Source of the DNA: Fodinicola acaciae
Lineage (GTDB): Bacteria; Actinomycetota; Actinomycetes; Mycobacteriales; HKI-0501
DNA length: 64,000 nt
Direction: 5' to 3'
NCBI RefSeq assembly: GCF_010993745.1
Contig: NZ_WOTN01000003.1
Span: forward strand, 186,001 to 250,000
A program made the position numbers and the translations under genes. Positions 56,045 to 64,000 of the stretch are shown here, piece after piece (position 1 is the stretch's first letter; the number at the start of each line of letters is the position of its first letter). The notes below the pieces were generated by a model. The model was not told where the DNA came from. It saw only the letters and a program-made list of their open reading frames with translations, and did not search any database.

Positions 56045-56103
56045 GATGTCTCCTCATAGGTACGGCGGCGCAATTGCGTGGTCATGACGACAATCTCCTG
56101 GCA

Positions 56104-56496
56104 CTAGGGCAGCCGGCGGGCGATGGCCGGGATCACGATCGCCGCGGCGACCAGGTGCGTCACCATCAACAGCACCTTCGTGACCACGGCGGCGTCCACG
56201 AGCAGATCCGGCACCAACGACAGGGCGGTGAGCACCACCGTCGTACGGACGAACGCCGCGCGCGGATGGCGGACCGTACGCCGGAGGACCACGGCGAGCA
56301 CCAGGCCGACCGCGGAGAAAATGGCGGTCAGCATGGCAAACCCGGGCGCCGGGATCGGCGCGCCGCCGACGGCGAGGCTGATTCCGGCGAACTCGCCGGC
56401 CGCGGCGATCAGCGCGGTCGCCCCGGCGGCTGCCGCCGCGGCCAGCAGACCGGTGGTGACCAGGGGTTTCGCGGCAGTGATGGCGATGGTGGACAT
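56104..56496 (-). CDS. Four-helix membrane protein (DUF6069-like)
   Basis: 130 residues, ATG with GGAGG upstream. Four hydrophobic segments: about 10-33, 50-70, 82-100, 105-127. The general plan is DUF6069-like, with AAGEFAGISLAVGGAPIPAPGF between segments. The function of the family is unknown. It diverges from an ECF sigma gene with a 141-base gap, and could be its target or ligand sensor. Confidence 0.75.
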   Translation of the reverse strand: MSTIAITAAKPLVTTGLLAAAAAAGATALIAAAGEFAGISLAVGGAPIPAPGFAMLTAIFSAVGLVLAVVLRRTVRHPRAAFVRTTVVLTALSLVPDLLVDAAVVTKVLLMVTHLVAAAIVIPAIARRLP

Positions 56497-56637
56497 GTGC
56501 GCCTCCAGGTGGCGGACGGCCGGCCCGGTGCCGGCCTCTCACCCTGACTACGAACGCGCGTCGCGCCATTCGACATCGCCGGGAAAAAGTCCGCGGCCGG
56601 GTCGAAACGGCATGCCCGTTGCCGGACAAGAACGGGT

Positions 56638-57138
56638 ATGGGGACGAGCAAGCCCGACAGCCAGGACACGGACAGTCGCCTCGACGACATCTTCCGCACC
56701 ACGCATGGACGGCTGGTGCGTACGACCGCGGCCTTCACCGGCAGCCTCGCCGAGGCTCAGGACGTGGTGGCCGAGGCATTCGTCAGGGTCGTCTCACGGC
56801 CGGAGAAGCTGCTGGCCACCGACCGTCCGGACGCCTGGCTGCACACTGTCTGCCGGCGGATCGCCATCACGCGGTGGCGGCGAGCGCAACGCCAGGCCGG
56901 CATCGCCGAGCGGATCGCCGACCGCGAGCCGGTGGAGGACCGTACGGCCTCCGACCGGGTGGCCGTCATCGCCGCGATCCGGCAGCTGTCCTCGATTCAC
57001 GCCGAGGTGCTCGCTCTGCATTATTTCGCCGACCAGCCGGTCAGGGAGATCGCCGCCAGCACCGGAGTCTCGGAGAACACCGTCAAGTCCCGCCTGCTGC
57101 GAGCGCGTGACGCGCTTGGCAAGGTGCTCGCCTGCTGA
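56638..57138 (+). CDS. ECF RNA polymerase sigma factor, short
   Basis: 166 residues, ATG at 56638 without a strong ribosome-binding site. It has region 2 (LDDIFRTTHGRLVRTTAAFTGSLAEAQDVVAEAFVRVV) and region 4 (AIRQLSSIHAEVLALHYFADQPVREIAASTGVSENTVKSRLLRARDALGKVL). No anti-sigma gene is adjacent; the divergent four-helix membrane gene is the only candidate partner. Confidence 0.9.
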   Translation: MGTSKPDSQDTDSRLDDIFRTTHGRLVRTTAAFTGSLAEAQDVVAEAFVRVVSRPEKLLATDRPDAWLHTVCRRIAITRWRRAQRQAGIAERIADREPVEDRTASDRVAVIAAIRQLSSIHAEVLALHYFADQPVREIAASTGVSENTVKSRLLRARDALGKVLAC

Positions 57139-57252
57139 GTGCGTACGAAACCGGACACGTCCGCAATCGGCAACTCCCTAGCCAGCGCGGACGCCGCCTT
57201 TTTGAATGAACTGCAGCTCGACGTGTTGGTGACCACCTGAGAGGCAGTCCGC

Positions 57253-58578
57253 ATGCCCGACCGCCGCGACCTCTTCCGTATGGCCGGCCTCGGTGCCGCC
57301 GCCACCGTGCTTCCCGAGGCGTTGGCCGGCACGGCGTCGCCGGCCACGGCGGCGCCGGCTGCCGCGGACCTGCCGTTGATCGGTGGGCCGGAGTTTCCGA
57401 TCGGCATTTTCTGGCCGCCGCCTCCGTACGAGACGACCGCCAGCCGGTACGCCGAGATCGCCGCCGCCGGTTTTACCTTCGTGGTGAGCGGAAACTACGC
57501 CGACGACGGCTACATCATCGGCCGCCTGCTGTCGCTCGCCGACCAGGCCGGGCTGAAGGTGCTGGTGTCCGACGACACGCAGGTCCGCAACATGACCCGC
57601 TGGTTCACCATTTCCGACGACCACAGCGTACCGATGTCGATCACCACCGCGGACGCGAGAGAGCTTTTCAAGCGTGCCTTGGACGCATACGGTCCACACC
57701 CGTCGCTGGCCGGCTTCAACCTCTTCGACGAGCCCTGGACCGGCATCTTTCCCAGCCTCGGCAAGGCGTTCGACATCGCGCGCTCGATGGCGCCGCAGCT
57801 GCTGCCGTACGCGAACCTGCTGCCTGGCAACGGTCCGTCCTATGACGCGTACGTCAACGGCTACATCGCCGCGCTCAAGCCGCCGCTGCTGTCATTCGAC
57901 CGCTATCCGCTGTTGACCTCAGGTGAGGATCCCGGATATTTCCAGAACTGGGCGCAGATCCGTGCGGCCGGCCTGGCGCACGGGCTGCCGACCTGGACCT
58001 ACATCCAGACGCTCGCGTACAACGGACACCGCGTGCCGACGGCTGCCGAGCTGCTGTGGCAGGTCAACGTGAGCCTCGCGTACGGCGCGAAAGGGATCCA
58101 GTATTTCACTTACTGGACACCGGATCCGGCTCGCGGCGAGGGTTTCGAGCCGGCGTTGATCACCGTCGACGGTCATCGGACCGACCGATACGCGGCGGCG
58201 AAGAAGATCAACCTTGACTGGCTGCAACCGGTCGGCCGGCAGCTCAAGCCGCTGGTTTCCGAGTCCGTCCAGCACGCCAACGAGCCGGCGCTGCCGGTCG
58301 GCACGACCGGTTTCACCCCCGACGAGCACGTCGCCGGTGTCACCGGCAGCGCCGTTGTTTTGGGACGGTTCACCGAATCCGGCAGCTCGCGGCGTCACCT
58401 GCTGGTCGCCAACCGGTCGTCCGCGAACGCGGCCGCCGCGGTCGTGACCCTCGGCTCCGCGGTCACCGGCACGCAGGTCTTCAACCCGCGGCAGAACCGT
58501 TGGCAGGCGGCGCCGGCACACGAGCTGGCGGTCGCGTTGCAACCCGGCGAAGCCCAGCTTCTCCGACTGCTGCATTAG
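57253..58578 (+). CDS. Tat-exported glycoside-hydrolase-like protein
   Basis: 441 residues, ATG at 57253. It starts with a twin-arginine signal (MPDRRDLFRMAGLGAAATVLP). A TIM-barrel-like domain follows (about 45-340), with FNLFDEPWTGI giving a likely acid-base glutamate, then WTYIQTLAYNGHRVPTAAELLWQVNVSLAYGAKGIQYFTYW. The C-terminal ~90 residues form a beta-sandwich typical of GH accessory domains. The pattern resembles GH42/GH-A-type enzymes, but I cannot place the family. Substrate probably a plant or cell-wall glycan. Confidence 0.78.
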   Translation: MPDRRDLFRMAGLGAAATVLPEALAGTASPATAAPAAADLPLIGGPEFPIGIFWPPPPYETTASRYAEIAAAGFTFVVSGNYADDGYIIGRLLSLADQAGLKVLVSDDTQVRNMTRWFTISDDHSVPMSITTADARELFKRALDAYGPHPSLAGFNLFDEPWTGIFPSLGKAFDIARSMAPQLLPYANLLPGNGPSYDAYVNGYIAALKPPLLSFDRYPLLTSGEDPGYFQNWAQIRAAGLAHGLPTWTYIQTLAYNGHRVPTAAELLWQVNVSLAYGAKGIQYFTYWTPDPARGEGFEPALITVDGHRTDRYAAAKKINLDWLQPVGRQLKPLVSESVQHANEPALPVGTTGFTPDEHVAGVTGSAVVLGRFTESGSSRRHLLVANRSSANAAAAVVTLGSAVTGTQVFNPRQNRWQAAPAHELAVALQPGEAQLLRLLH

Positions 58579-58783
58579 GGTCAATCGCCAAATTTTCACC
58601 AAGTTTTGGTACGACAACTGGCCATGATCAATTCGCGAACCCGCCGGAATGCCGGCCGATTTACGGTTTTCTTAAGGTTATCGGGAAAATCTGGTCCGTT
58701 ACCGGCCAATCGCTGGATCGTCGCGGCGGGGTGTGCCAGCATGCCGCTGCGTCGACGGCGGCGCCCGACGGATCGGGGTCAGC

Positions 58784-61366
58784 ATGGCATTTCCGAAGGC
58801 AGCAACACGTTCGTCGTTATTCTCCCGAGCGCCCGGAACCGGCCGGTTCCGTTATCGGCATCCCGTTGTCGTTCTGGCGACGGTCGGGCTGACCGTCCTG
58901 GCCGGGGCGATGCCAGCGAACGCGGCACGAAATCCGGATCCGTTGCGTGGGGTGGCGAAAATCCAGGCGGCACAGCACGCCCGCGCCACCGGGATCCACC
59001 CGTTGCAGCGTGGTGAGGGCGAAGGCGACGCGCTCGAGGTAGCCGACCAGGCCGAGCAGTTCGCGGGTGAACGCAGCGCTCCGGCCGACTCGGTGCCGGC
59101 GGCCGCCCTGGTCGCGGCACGCGCACAGGCCGCCGGCCTGCCCCGCGCACAGGGCCGGGCGACCGAGCTCACCGGCCAGCCGCTCGACGCGGAACCAGCC
59201 GGCTACACCGATCCGACCTGGTCCAACGACGGCGCCGGCTTCCGCGACGTCGCCGGTCGTACGACCGCGTTGGCGGTCGACGGCAACACCTACTACCAGG
59301 GCGCGGCCGATGGCGGCGTGTGGAAGTCCACCGACCGCGGCCGGACCTGGCGCTCGATCTGGGACGGCCAGAGCACACTGTCGATCGGCGCTCTGCTGGT
59401 CGCTCCGGACCACTCGCTGTGGGTCGGCACCGGCGAGGCGAACACCAACAGCGACTCCTACCTGGGCACCGGCGTCTACCGATCCACCGACGGCGGGCGC
59501 AGCTTCCGCCGCGTCGGCGGCGACGAACTGCTCGACCGCCAGACCTTCCGGCTGGTCGCCGATGGTCAGGGAAACGTGTACGCGGCCACCAACCAGGGCC
59601 TCTACCGGCATTCCGCGACGACGAGCGCGGGAGCCTGGACCCTGGTCCTCAAACCCGACCCGAATCCGACCGGTTCGCCATACCACACCTCGATCATCAC
59701 CGATGTCGTCGTCCGCCCCGGCACCCACGGTCAGACCGTGCTCGCGGTCCTGGGTTGGCGGCTGGGCACGGCGTACAACGGTTTCTACCTGTCCACGACC
59801 GGCGGCGGCGCCGGGTCGTACCGGTTGATCAACCCGAGCGGCGCCATCGACACCACCGACATCGGGCGTACGACCCTCGCGTACGCCGCCGACGGCTCGC
59901 GGTTGTACGCGATCATCCAGTCGCCGAAGCGACTGGCGGCCAACGGCGCCACCAACCTGCAAGGGGTTTTCGTCTCCACGACCGGCGATCCGACCGGGCC
60001 GTACCAGAAGATCGCCGACTCCGACTCGCTCGGCGCTTCCGGCTCGGCGCTGCAGAACCTGGACGGCTATCACGTCGGCATCCAGTCCTGGTACAACGAA
60101 GCACTTGCCGTCGACCCGACAAACCCGCTGCACGTCTACGTGAGCCTGGAAGAGGTGTTCCAGAGCAACGACGGCGGCGCGACTTTCCAGACGGCGAGCC
60201 AATACTGGAACTACAACCTGAAATGTGGCGACGCGGCCTGCCCACCGGCCACGCACCCGGACCAGCACGCGTTGGCGCTCACCAACGACGGCCAGGTCCT
60301 GATCGGCAACGACGGCGGCGTCTATCGGCGGCCGATGACCGACACCGGATACGGCGACTGGACCGATCTCAACGACACCGTCCGTACGCTGCAGTATTAC
60401 GACGCCGCGGCCGGGCAGAGCGGCCGCGGTTTCGCATACTGGGGCGGCCTGCAGGACAACGGCACCTCGGCGCTTTTCCCGGGCCAGCGCAAGAACATCG
60501 AGCCGGCCGGCGGAGATGGCGGCATGGTGCTGGTGAATCCGCGCGACGGCCAGCAGGCGGTCGGCGAATACACCAACCTGGCCATGTATCGCACCAGCGA
60601 CGGCGGCCACACGTTCACCACGATCAGCCCGGAATGTGGTTACTACGCCGACAAAACCGCCTGTGACCCGTCGGCCCGGTTCATCGCGCCGTTCCAGGCG
60701 GACATCCACGACGCCAACCACTGGGTCGCGGCCGGCAACAAGGTCTGGGACTCCACCCGCGGCTGGGACACCACCTGCGCGACGACCTGTGACTGGACGC
60801 CGGTGCACGGCTTCGGTCTGGACGCGGCCGGCGGATACAACGTCGGCACCGCGTTGGCGGTCAGTGGCGTCGTCACGTACGCGGCCTGGGTGGACAGTGG
60901 CGCGAACCCGTCGCCGTCCTTCGCCAGCGGAATCGACACCAACTACGGCGGCAGCTGGCACCGGATCGCCTCTCCGGTGCTGCCCAACCGGTTCGTCGCC
61001 GGACTCACCGTCGATCCGGCCAATCCCGCGCACGTTTATGCCGTCTACAACGGCTATTCGCGACGCTGGATCCCGGGCGGTGGGCTGGGTACGGTCTTCG
61101 AGTCCACCGACGGCGGGTCGAGCTGGCGCAACGTCAGCGGCAACCTGCCGGACGCGCCGGGCGACGGTCTTGCCGTCATCGGTGGAAAACTCGTCCTCGG
61201 CACCGACATCGGCCTGTTCGTCGCCGACCAGCGCCATCCGGCCGCGTGGTCGCGGCTCGGCGCACTCCCGAACGTGGTCGTCACCAACGTGCGGACCGTC
61301 CCGGGGCGCGCCGCCGTCGTGGTCGCCACCCACGGCCGCGGCATCTGGCAGGTAACCCTCTCCTGA
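58784..61366 (+). CDS. Large secreted BNR/Asp-box beta-propeller protein
   Basis: 860 residues from the ATG at 58784, with a signal peptide that ends AMPANAA (about residue 48). Repeated Asp-box motifs mark propeller blades: STDRGRTWRSI, STDGGRSFRRV, SNDGGATFQTA, TSDGGHTFTTI and STDGGSSWRNV. The family resembles VPS10/sortilin-like and xyloglucanase GH74-like secreted propellers. No catalytic-pair motif could be assigned, so glycosidase activity is open. A pair of cysteines near residues 625-635 may form a disulphide. Confidence 0.82.
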   Translation: MAFPKAATRSSLFSRAPGTGRFRYRHPVVVLATVGLTVLAGAMPANAARNPDPLRGVAKIQAAQHARATGIHPLQRGEGEGDALEVADQAEQFAGERSAPADSVPAAALVAARAQAAGLPRAQGRATELTGQPLDAEPAGYTDPTWSNDGAGFRDVAGRTTALAVDGNTYYQGAADGGVWKSTDRGRTWRSIWDGQSTLSIGALLVAPDHSLWVGTGEANTNSDSYLGTGVYRSTDGGRSFRRVGGDELLDRQTFRLVADGQGNVYAATNQGLYRHSATTSAGAWTLVLKPDPNPTGSPYHTSIITDVVVRPGTHGQTVLAVLGWRLGTAYNGFYLSTTGGGAGSYRLINPSGAIDTTDIGRTTLAYAADGSRLYAIIQSPKRLAANGATNLQGVFVSTTGDPTGPYQKIADSDSLGASGSALQNLDGYHVGIQSWYNEALAVDPTNPLHVYVSLEEVFQSNDGGATFQTASQYWNYNLKCGDAACPPATHPDQHALALTNDGQVLIGNDGGVYRRPMTDTGYGDWTDLNDTVRTLQYYDAAAGQSGRGFAYWGGLQDNGTSALFPGQRKNIEPAGGDGGMVLVNPRDGQQAVGEYTNLAMYRTSDGGHTFTTISPECGYYADKTACDPSARFIAPFQADIHDANHWVAAGNKVWDSTRGWDTTCATTCDWTPVHGFGLDAAGGYNVGTALAVSGVVTYAAWVDSGANPSPSFASGIDTNYGGSWHRIASPVLPNRFVAGLTVDPANPAHVYAVYNGYSRRWIPGGGLGTVFESTDGGSSWRNVSGNLPDAPGDGLAVIGGKLVLGTDIGLFVADQRHPAAWSRLGALPNVVVTNVRTVPGRAAVVVATHGRGIWQVTLS

Positions 61367-61373
61367 TGCACTG

Positions 61374-61414
61374 TGCGCGGTGTGCCGCGAGAGAATTCGG
61401 TGGCACACCGCGCA
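61374..61414. terminator. Bidirectional hairpin between propeller and MFS genes
   Basis: TGCGCGGTGTGCC (61374-61386) pairs with GGCACACCGCGCA (61402-61414) around a 15-base loop, between converging stop codons at 61366 and 61433. Confidence 0.75.
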
Positions 61415-61432
61415 TTCAGTCAGCGCGTACTG

Positions 61433-62629
61433 CTACGGCCGACCCATCGCGACCAACGCGACGACACAGAGCAGGAGAAACGCGACTACGACCGCCGCGG
61501 TCGACATCGGCGTCGTGTCACCGAAAGCGCCAGGCAGCGGCGCGGCGACCGCACCGAGGACGAACTGCGCGCCGCCGAGCAGTCCGGACGCCGCGCCGGG
61601 AGATTCCTTGCCGATGGCCAGAATGATCGTCGTCGACGCCGGCAGCACGACGCCGAACCCAGAGGTCAGGCCGAAAAAACACAGCCAGGTGGTGACCAGC
61701 GTGCTGATGCCGGCCACCAGCAGGACGACGAGCGTGAGCATCGAAACCAACGCCACCGCCAGTCCGGCGGTCAGCAGGACGGGCAGCCGTACCCGTCCGG
61801 CCAGCCGCCCGAACACGATGCTGGCGACGACCGTGCCGACGGCGTTCACCGCGAACACGAAACCATAGCTGGTCGGCGACAGCCCGTACGCCTGCTGGAA
61901 GACGAACGGCGAGCCGGTGATGTAGGCGAACAGGCCGGCCAGGGCGCAGCCCATGACGAGTAGGCAGCCCACCAGTTCGCGACGCCGCAGCAGGCGACCC
62001 ATCGCCGGAAACGCCGTGCGCAGGCCGCGGCTTCTGCGTTGGACCGGCAGGGTTTCCGGGACATGCGTGTAAACCGCCGCCATCAACGCCATCCCGGCGG
62101 CGGCCAGGACCGCGAACACCATTCGCCACGAGCCGACGCCGAGAATGAGGCCGCCGGCCACCGGCGCGATCACCGGCGCGGTCATCGCGATCGCGCCGAG
62201 CGTGGACAGCTGTCGTGCCGCGCTGACGCCGGTGGCCCGGTCGGTGATCACCGCCCGCCCGATGACCAGACCGGCGCCGCCGGCCATCCCCTGCAGCAGC
62301 CGGGCGAGGTCGAACGCCTCGATGGTCGGCGCGAGGACACATGCCAGCGACAGCAACGAAAACAATGTGGTGCCGGCCAGCAGGAGCCGTCGCCGGCCGA
62401 GCGTGTCGCTGACCGGCCCGAGCACGACCTGGCCGACCGCCGTGCCGACCAGACAGGCCGTCAACGACAGCTGGACCGCCGCCGGCGTCGTCCCAAATGA
62501 CGCGACGATCTGCGGCAGGCCGGGCGCGTACATGTCGGTGGCGAACGGCGACACGGCCGACAGGCCACCGAGGACGACGAGCAGCGGTCCCGCTTTTTCC
62601 GCCACGGCGGGGCGCGTACGGACTGACAT
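61433..62629 (-). CDS. Bcr/CflA family drug-efflux MFS transporter
   Basis: 398 residues from the ATG at 62629; the longer open frame upstream overlaps the next gene and is not used. It has 12 membrane segments. The Bcr/CflA lead is clear: LLVVLGGLSAVSPFATDMYAPGLPQIVASFG. Motif A is GPVSDTLGRRRLL, and motif C is GAIAMTAPVIAPVAGG. Substrate probably a bicyclomycin- or chloramphenicol-like drug or metabolite. It lies 23 bases after the siderophore-binding gene on the same strand, so may export a siderophore. Confidence 0.92.
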   Translation of the reverse strand: MSVRTRPAVAEKAGPLLVVLGGLSAVSPFATDMYAPGLPQIVASFGTTPAAVQLSLTACLVGTAVGQVVLGPVSDTLGRRRLLLAGTTLFSLLSLACVLAPTIEAFDLARLLQGMAGGAGLVIGRAVITDRATGVSAARQLSTLGAIAMTAPVIAPVAGGLILGVGSWRMVFAVLAAAGMALMAAVYTHVPETLPVQRRSRGLRTAFPAMGRLLRRRELVGCLLVMGCALAGLFAYITGSPFVFQQAYGLSPTSYGFVFAVNAVGTVVASIVFGRLAGRVRLPVLLTAGLAVALVSMLTLVVLLVAGISTLVTTWLCFFGLTSGFGVVLPASTTIILAIGKESPGAASGLLGGAQFVLGAVAAPLPGAFGDTTPMSTAAVVVAFLLLCVVALVAMGRP

Positions 62630-62652
62630 CGGTCTCCATCCAGGTTTTCGCG

Positions 62653-63606
62653 TCACAACCGGCGTGCGCGGCCGACGACCGCGGCGAGGCGACGAATCTC
62701 GGCCGCCATCCCCGACCAGCTCAGCACGGGCTCGGGATTCCACTCCCCGACCTGGTGTGCGCGTACGGCCGGCAGCGTCGTCCACATCGGATTGGCCGCC
62801 AACTGCACGGCGCGCTGGCTGTATGGCCGCCGGTCCAGAAGCAGCAGGTCGGCCCGGCAGCGATCGGCGTTCTCCCAGGACAGCGAGGTGGAATATCGGG
62901 CGCCGGCCGGTTCCAGGGTGGCCACCGGCAAACCTGACTCTCCGGCCAGTGCGACGATCGGATAGGCCGGGCTGGCGACATCCATGGTGTGCGGCCGTGC
63001 CGCGACAAACGCCGTACGCGCTGTGGCCGGATTTCTCACGCTCGCCGTGAAATCCGTCAGTGCCGCATGGAATCCCGGGCGCTGCGCGTCGGCGCTGGCT
63101 TGCGCGGAACGACCTCCCAGTGACGCCGCGAGATCGGCGACCCTGGCAAGTGTCCGCGACGCCGGATGCGCGTGCATTTCCAGATTGACCACCGGAAGCA
63201 CGGCGCTGACCGCACCGAGGTCATAGTCGGTGAGCAGCGCCGCGCCGCGCATCCGGCCGACGATCACCAGGTCGATCCCCGCGGCGAGCACCTTCTCGAC
63301 TTTCAGTTCTCCCCAGCTGTCACCAAAACTCGGCGTGACCGTGCGATCGAGGTTTCCGGAGGTGCTGCGATCGCCTGCCGTCACGGCGTACGTGCCGGCG
63401 CACCGAACGCCGTAGTCCCACAGGGCTGCGGCGAGATTCAGGTAACACAGGACTTTTCGTGGCCGGTCAGGCGACACGACGGTTTTACCGAGGTCGTCGA
63501 CGAAACGCCAGCGATACATCGGCGCGGTCGTGACCGTACGGGCGCCGCAACCGGCGACGAGCAGGCCACCCGCCGCGGCCGTGAACAGTTGGCGACGGCT
63601 GGTCAT
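62653..63606 (-). CDS. Iron-siderophore-type ABC binding lipoprotein
   Basis: 317 residues from the ATG at 63606. The signal has both a twin-arginine-like start (MTSRRQLFTAAAG) and a lipobox (LVAGC). It is a periplasmic-binding-protein-fold class III (FhuD/FepB-like) protein: WRFVDDLGKTVVSPDRPRKVLCYLNLAAALWDYGV, then FGDSWGELKVEKVLAAGIDLVIVGR, and the second lobe with PVATLEPAGARYSTSLSWENADRCRADLLLLD. No permease or ATPase is adjacent in the window. It stands between two MFS genes, so it may work with exporter-type import of a siderophore. Confidence 0.88.
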   Translation of the reverse strand: MTSRRQLFTAAAGGLLVAGCGARTVTTAPMYRWRFVDDLGKTVVSPDRPRKVLCYLNLAAALWDYGVRCAGTYAVTAGDRSTSGNLDRTVTPSFGDSWGELKVEKVLAAGIDLVIVGRMRGAALLTDYDLGAVSAVLPVVNLEMHAHPASRTLARVADLAASLGGRSAQASADAQRPGFHAALTDFTASVRNPATARTAFVAARPHTMDVASPAYPIVALAGESGLPVATLEPAGARYSTSLSWENADRCRADLLLLDRRPYSQRAVQLAANPMWTTLPAVRAHQVGEWNPEPVLSWSGMAAEIRRLAAVVGRARRL

Positions 63607-63607
63607 G

Positions 63608-64000
63608 TCAGCCGACCCCACGTCGCAGCAGCCAACCGCCCAGCGCTCCGGTGACCAGTGCCAGGACCCCACAGCAGACCATCGCGTTGAGCAGCCCGGC
63701 TGTCGGCGAAAAATGGCCTGTGGCGGCGAAAATCACCCCGCACAGCGCGATGCCGAGGGCGAGGCCGAGCTGGCGAGCGCCGTTGGCGGCGGCGCCCGCG
63801 GTCGCCCCGAAAGCCGGTGGCACGGCGGCGATCGCCACCGCGGGGAACACCGGCGAGACGATGCCGGCGCCGATCCCGGTAAGTACGAAGGCCGGCAGCA
63901 GCGCGAGCCAGCTCGGCAGCGCGAGAATCAGCGCCGCCGACAGGCAGCCGACACCGATCAACACCGTGGCACCGCCCAGCACGCGTGCTGGAGACCGGCC
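63608..64000 (-). CDS. MFS transporter, 5' part outside window
   Basis: The last ~130 residues of an MFS protein are seen; the frame is open to the window's end. It has four hydrophobic segments typical of the C-terminal end of DHA2-like drug/metabolite exporters (GIGAGIVSPVFPAVAIAAVPPAFGATAGAAANGARQLGLALGIA). The stop precedes the binding-lipoprotein ATG by one base, so the two are in one operon, together with the Bcr/CflA gene. This suggests a siderophore export/import set. Confidence 0.85.
   Translation of the reverse strand, partial: GRSPARVLGGATVLIGVGCLSAALILALPSWLALLPAFVLTGIGAGIVSPVFPAVAIAAVPPAFGATAGAAANGARQLGLALGIALCGVIFAATGHFSPTAGLLNAMVCCGVLALVTGALGGWLLRRGVG

Noticed and set aside
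58817-61408. 863-codon open frame antisense to the BNR-repeat protein
   Set aside because: It mirrors the propeller gene and has a valine/glycine/arginine-rich sequence without motifs; the Asp-box repeats prove the + strand gene.

Overview
The window is GC-rich DNA of an actinobacterium. Many genes start with GTG, adjacent genes often overlap by four bases (ATGA or GTGA), and there are several ECF sigma factors, Tat signals, an F420-biosynthesis guanylyltransferase (cofC/fbiD), and an HU protein with a mycobacterial/streptomycete-type lysine-alanine tail. I do not assign a genus. No rRNA, tRNA, CRISPR array, integrase or intact transposase was seen.

Layout. 1-3100: two overlapping genes of unknown function and an MFS exporter. 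3100-22500: a diguanylate cyclase, then the conserved actinobacterial core block (ddl, a PLP-dependent Cys/Met-metabolism lyase, gpsA, plsC-like, a MacAB-like efflux operon, cofC/fbiD, ppk1, mutT1, hup, leuD, leuC and an NdgR-type IclR regulator). 21300-27200: a TetR-controlled divergent cluster with a D-threonine-aldolase-like gene on one side and a GH1 glycosidase, sugar MFS and sugar-lactone oxidase on the other. 27200-32500: small accessory genes (TetR regulators, SnoaL-like proteins, secreted trypsin-like protease, bicupin, DUF998, DUF1905). 32690-35786: a sugar ABC importer (lipoprotein plus two permeases, no ATPase). 35960-37250 and 51336-52600: two decayed copies of one DUF222/HNH (13E12-like) element. 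37464-43930: reductases, a rearranged two-component system, a membrane DJ-1/PfpI-like protein and a hydrolase. 43930-48363: a secreted five-cysteine protein, a GT2 glycosyltransferase, a PadR regulator with a membrane partner, and a beta-lactamase-fold hydrolase. 48360-51062: an ECF sigma / Rieske / cupredoxin / metallophosphoesterase operon. 52700-57140: a second beta-lactamase-fold hydrolase, an ECF42-type sigma factor with its DGPF protein, a reductase, and another ECF sigma. 57250-64000: a Tat-exported glycoside-hydrolase-like protein, a large BNR-repeat secreted protein, a Bcr/CflA efflux pump, an iron-siderophore-type binding lipoprotein and the 3' end of an MFS gene.

Two places look most worth new work. 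(1) The locus 38230-43070: a histidine kinase with an internal duplication, a response regulator that lost its DNA-binding domain, and a protein fusing a membrane domain with four Glu-Met motif repeats to two DJ-1/PfpI-like domains; the kinase/DJ-1 divergent promoter and the response-regulator promoter carry the same palindrome, GTGCA-N3-TGCAC. (2) The operon 48360-51062, where an ECF sigma gene overlaps a gene whose product has an anti-sigma-sized cytoplasmic part, an internal Tat signal and an exported Rieske domain: a candidate redox-sensing anti-sigma factor with cupredoxin and phosphoesterase partners.
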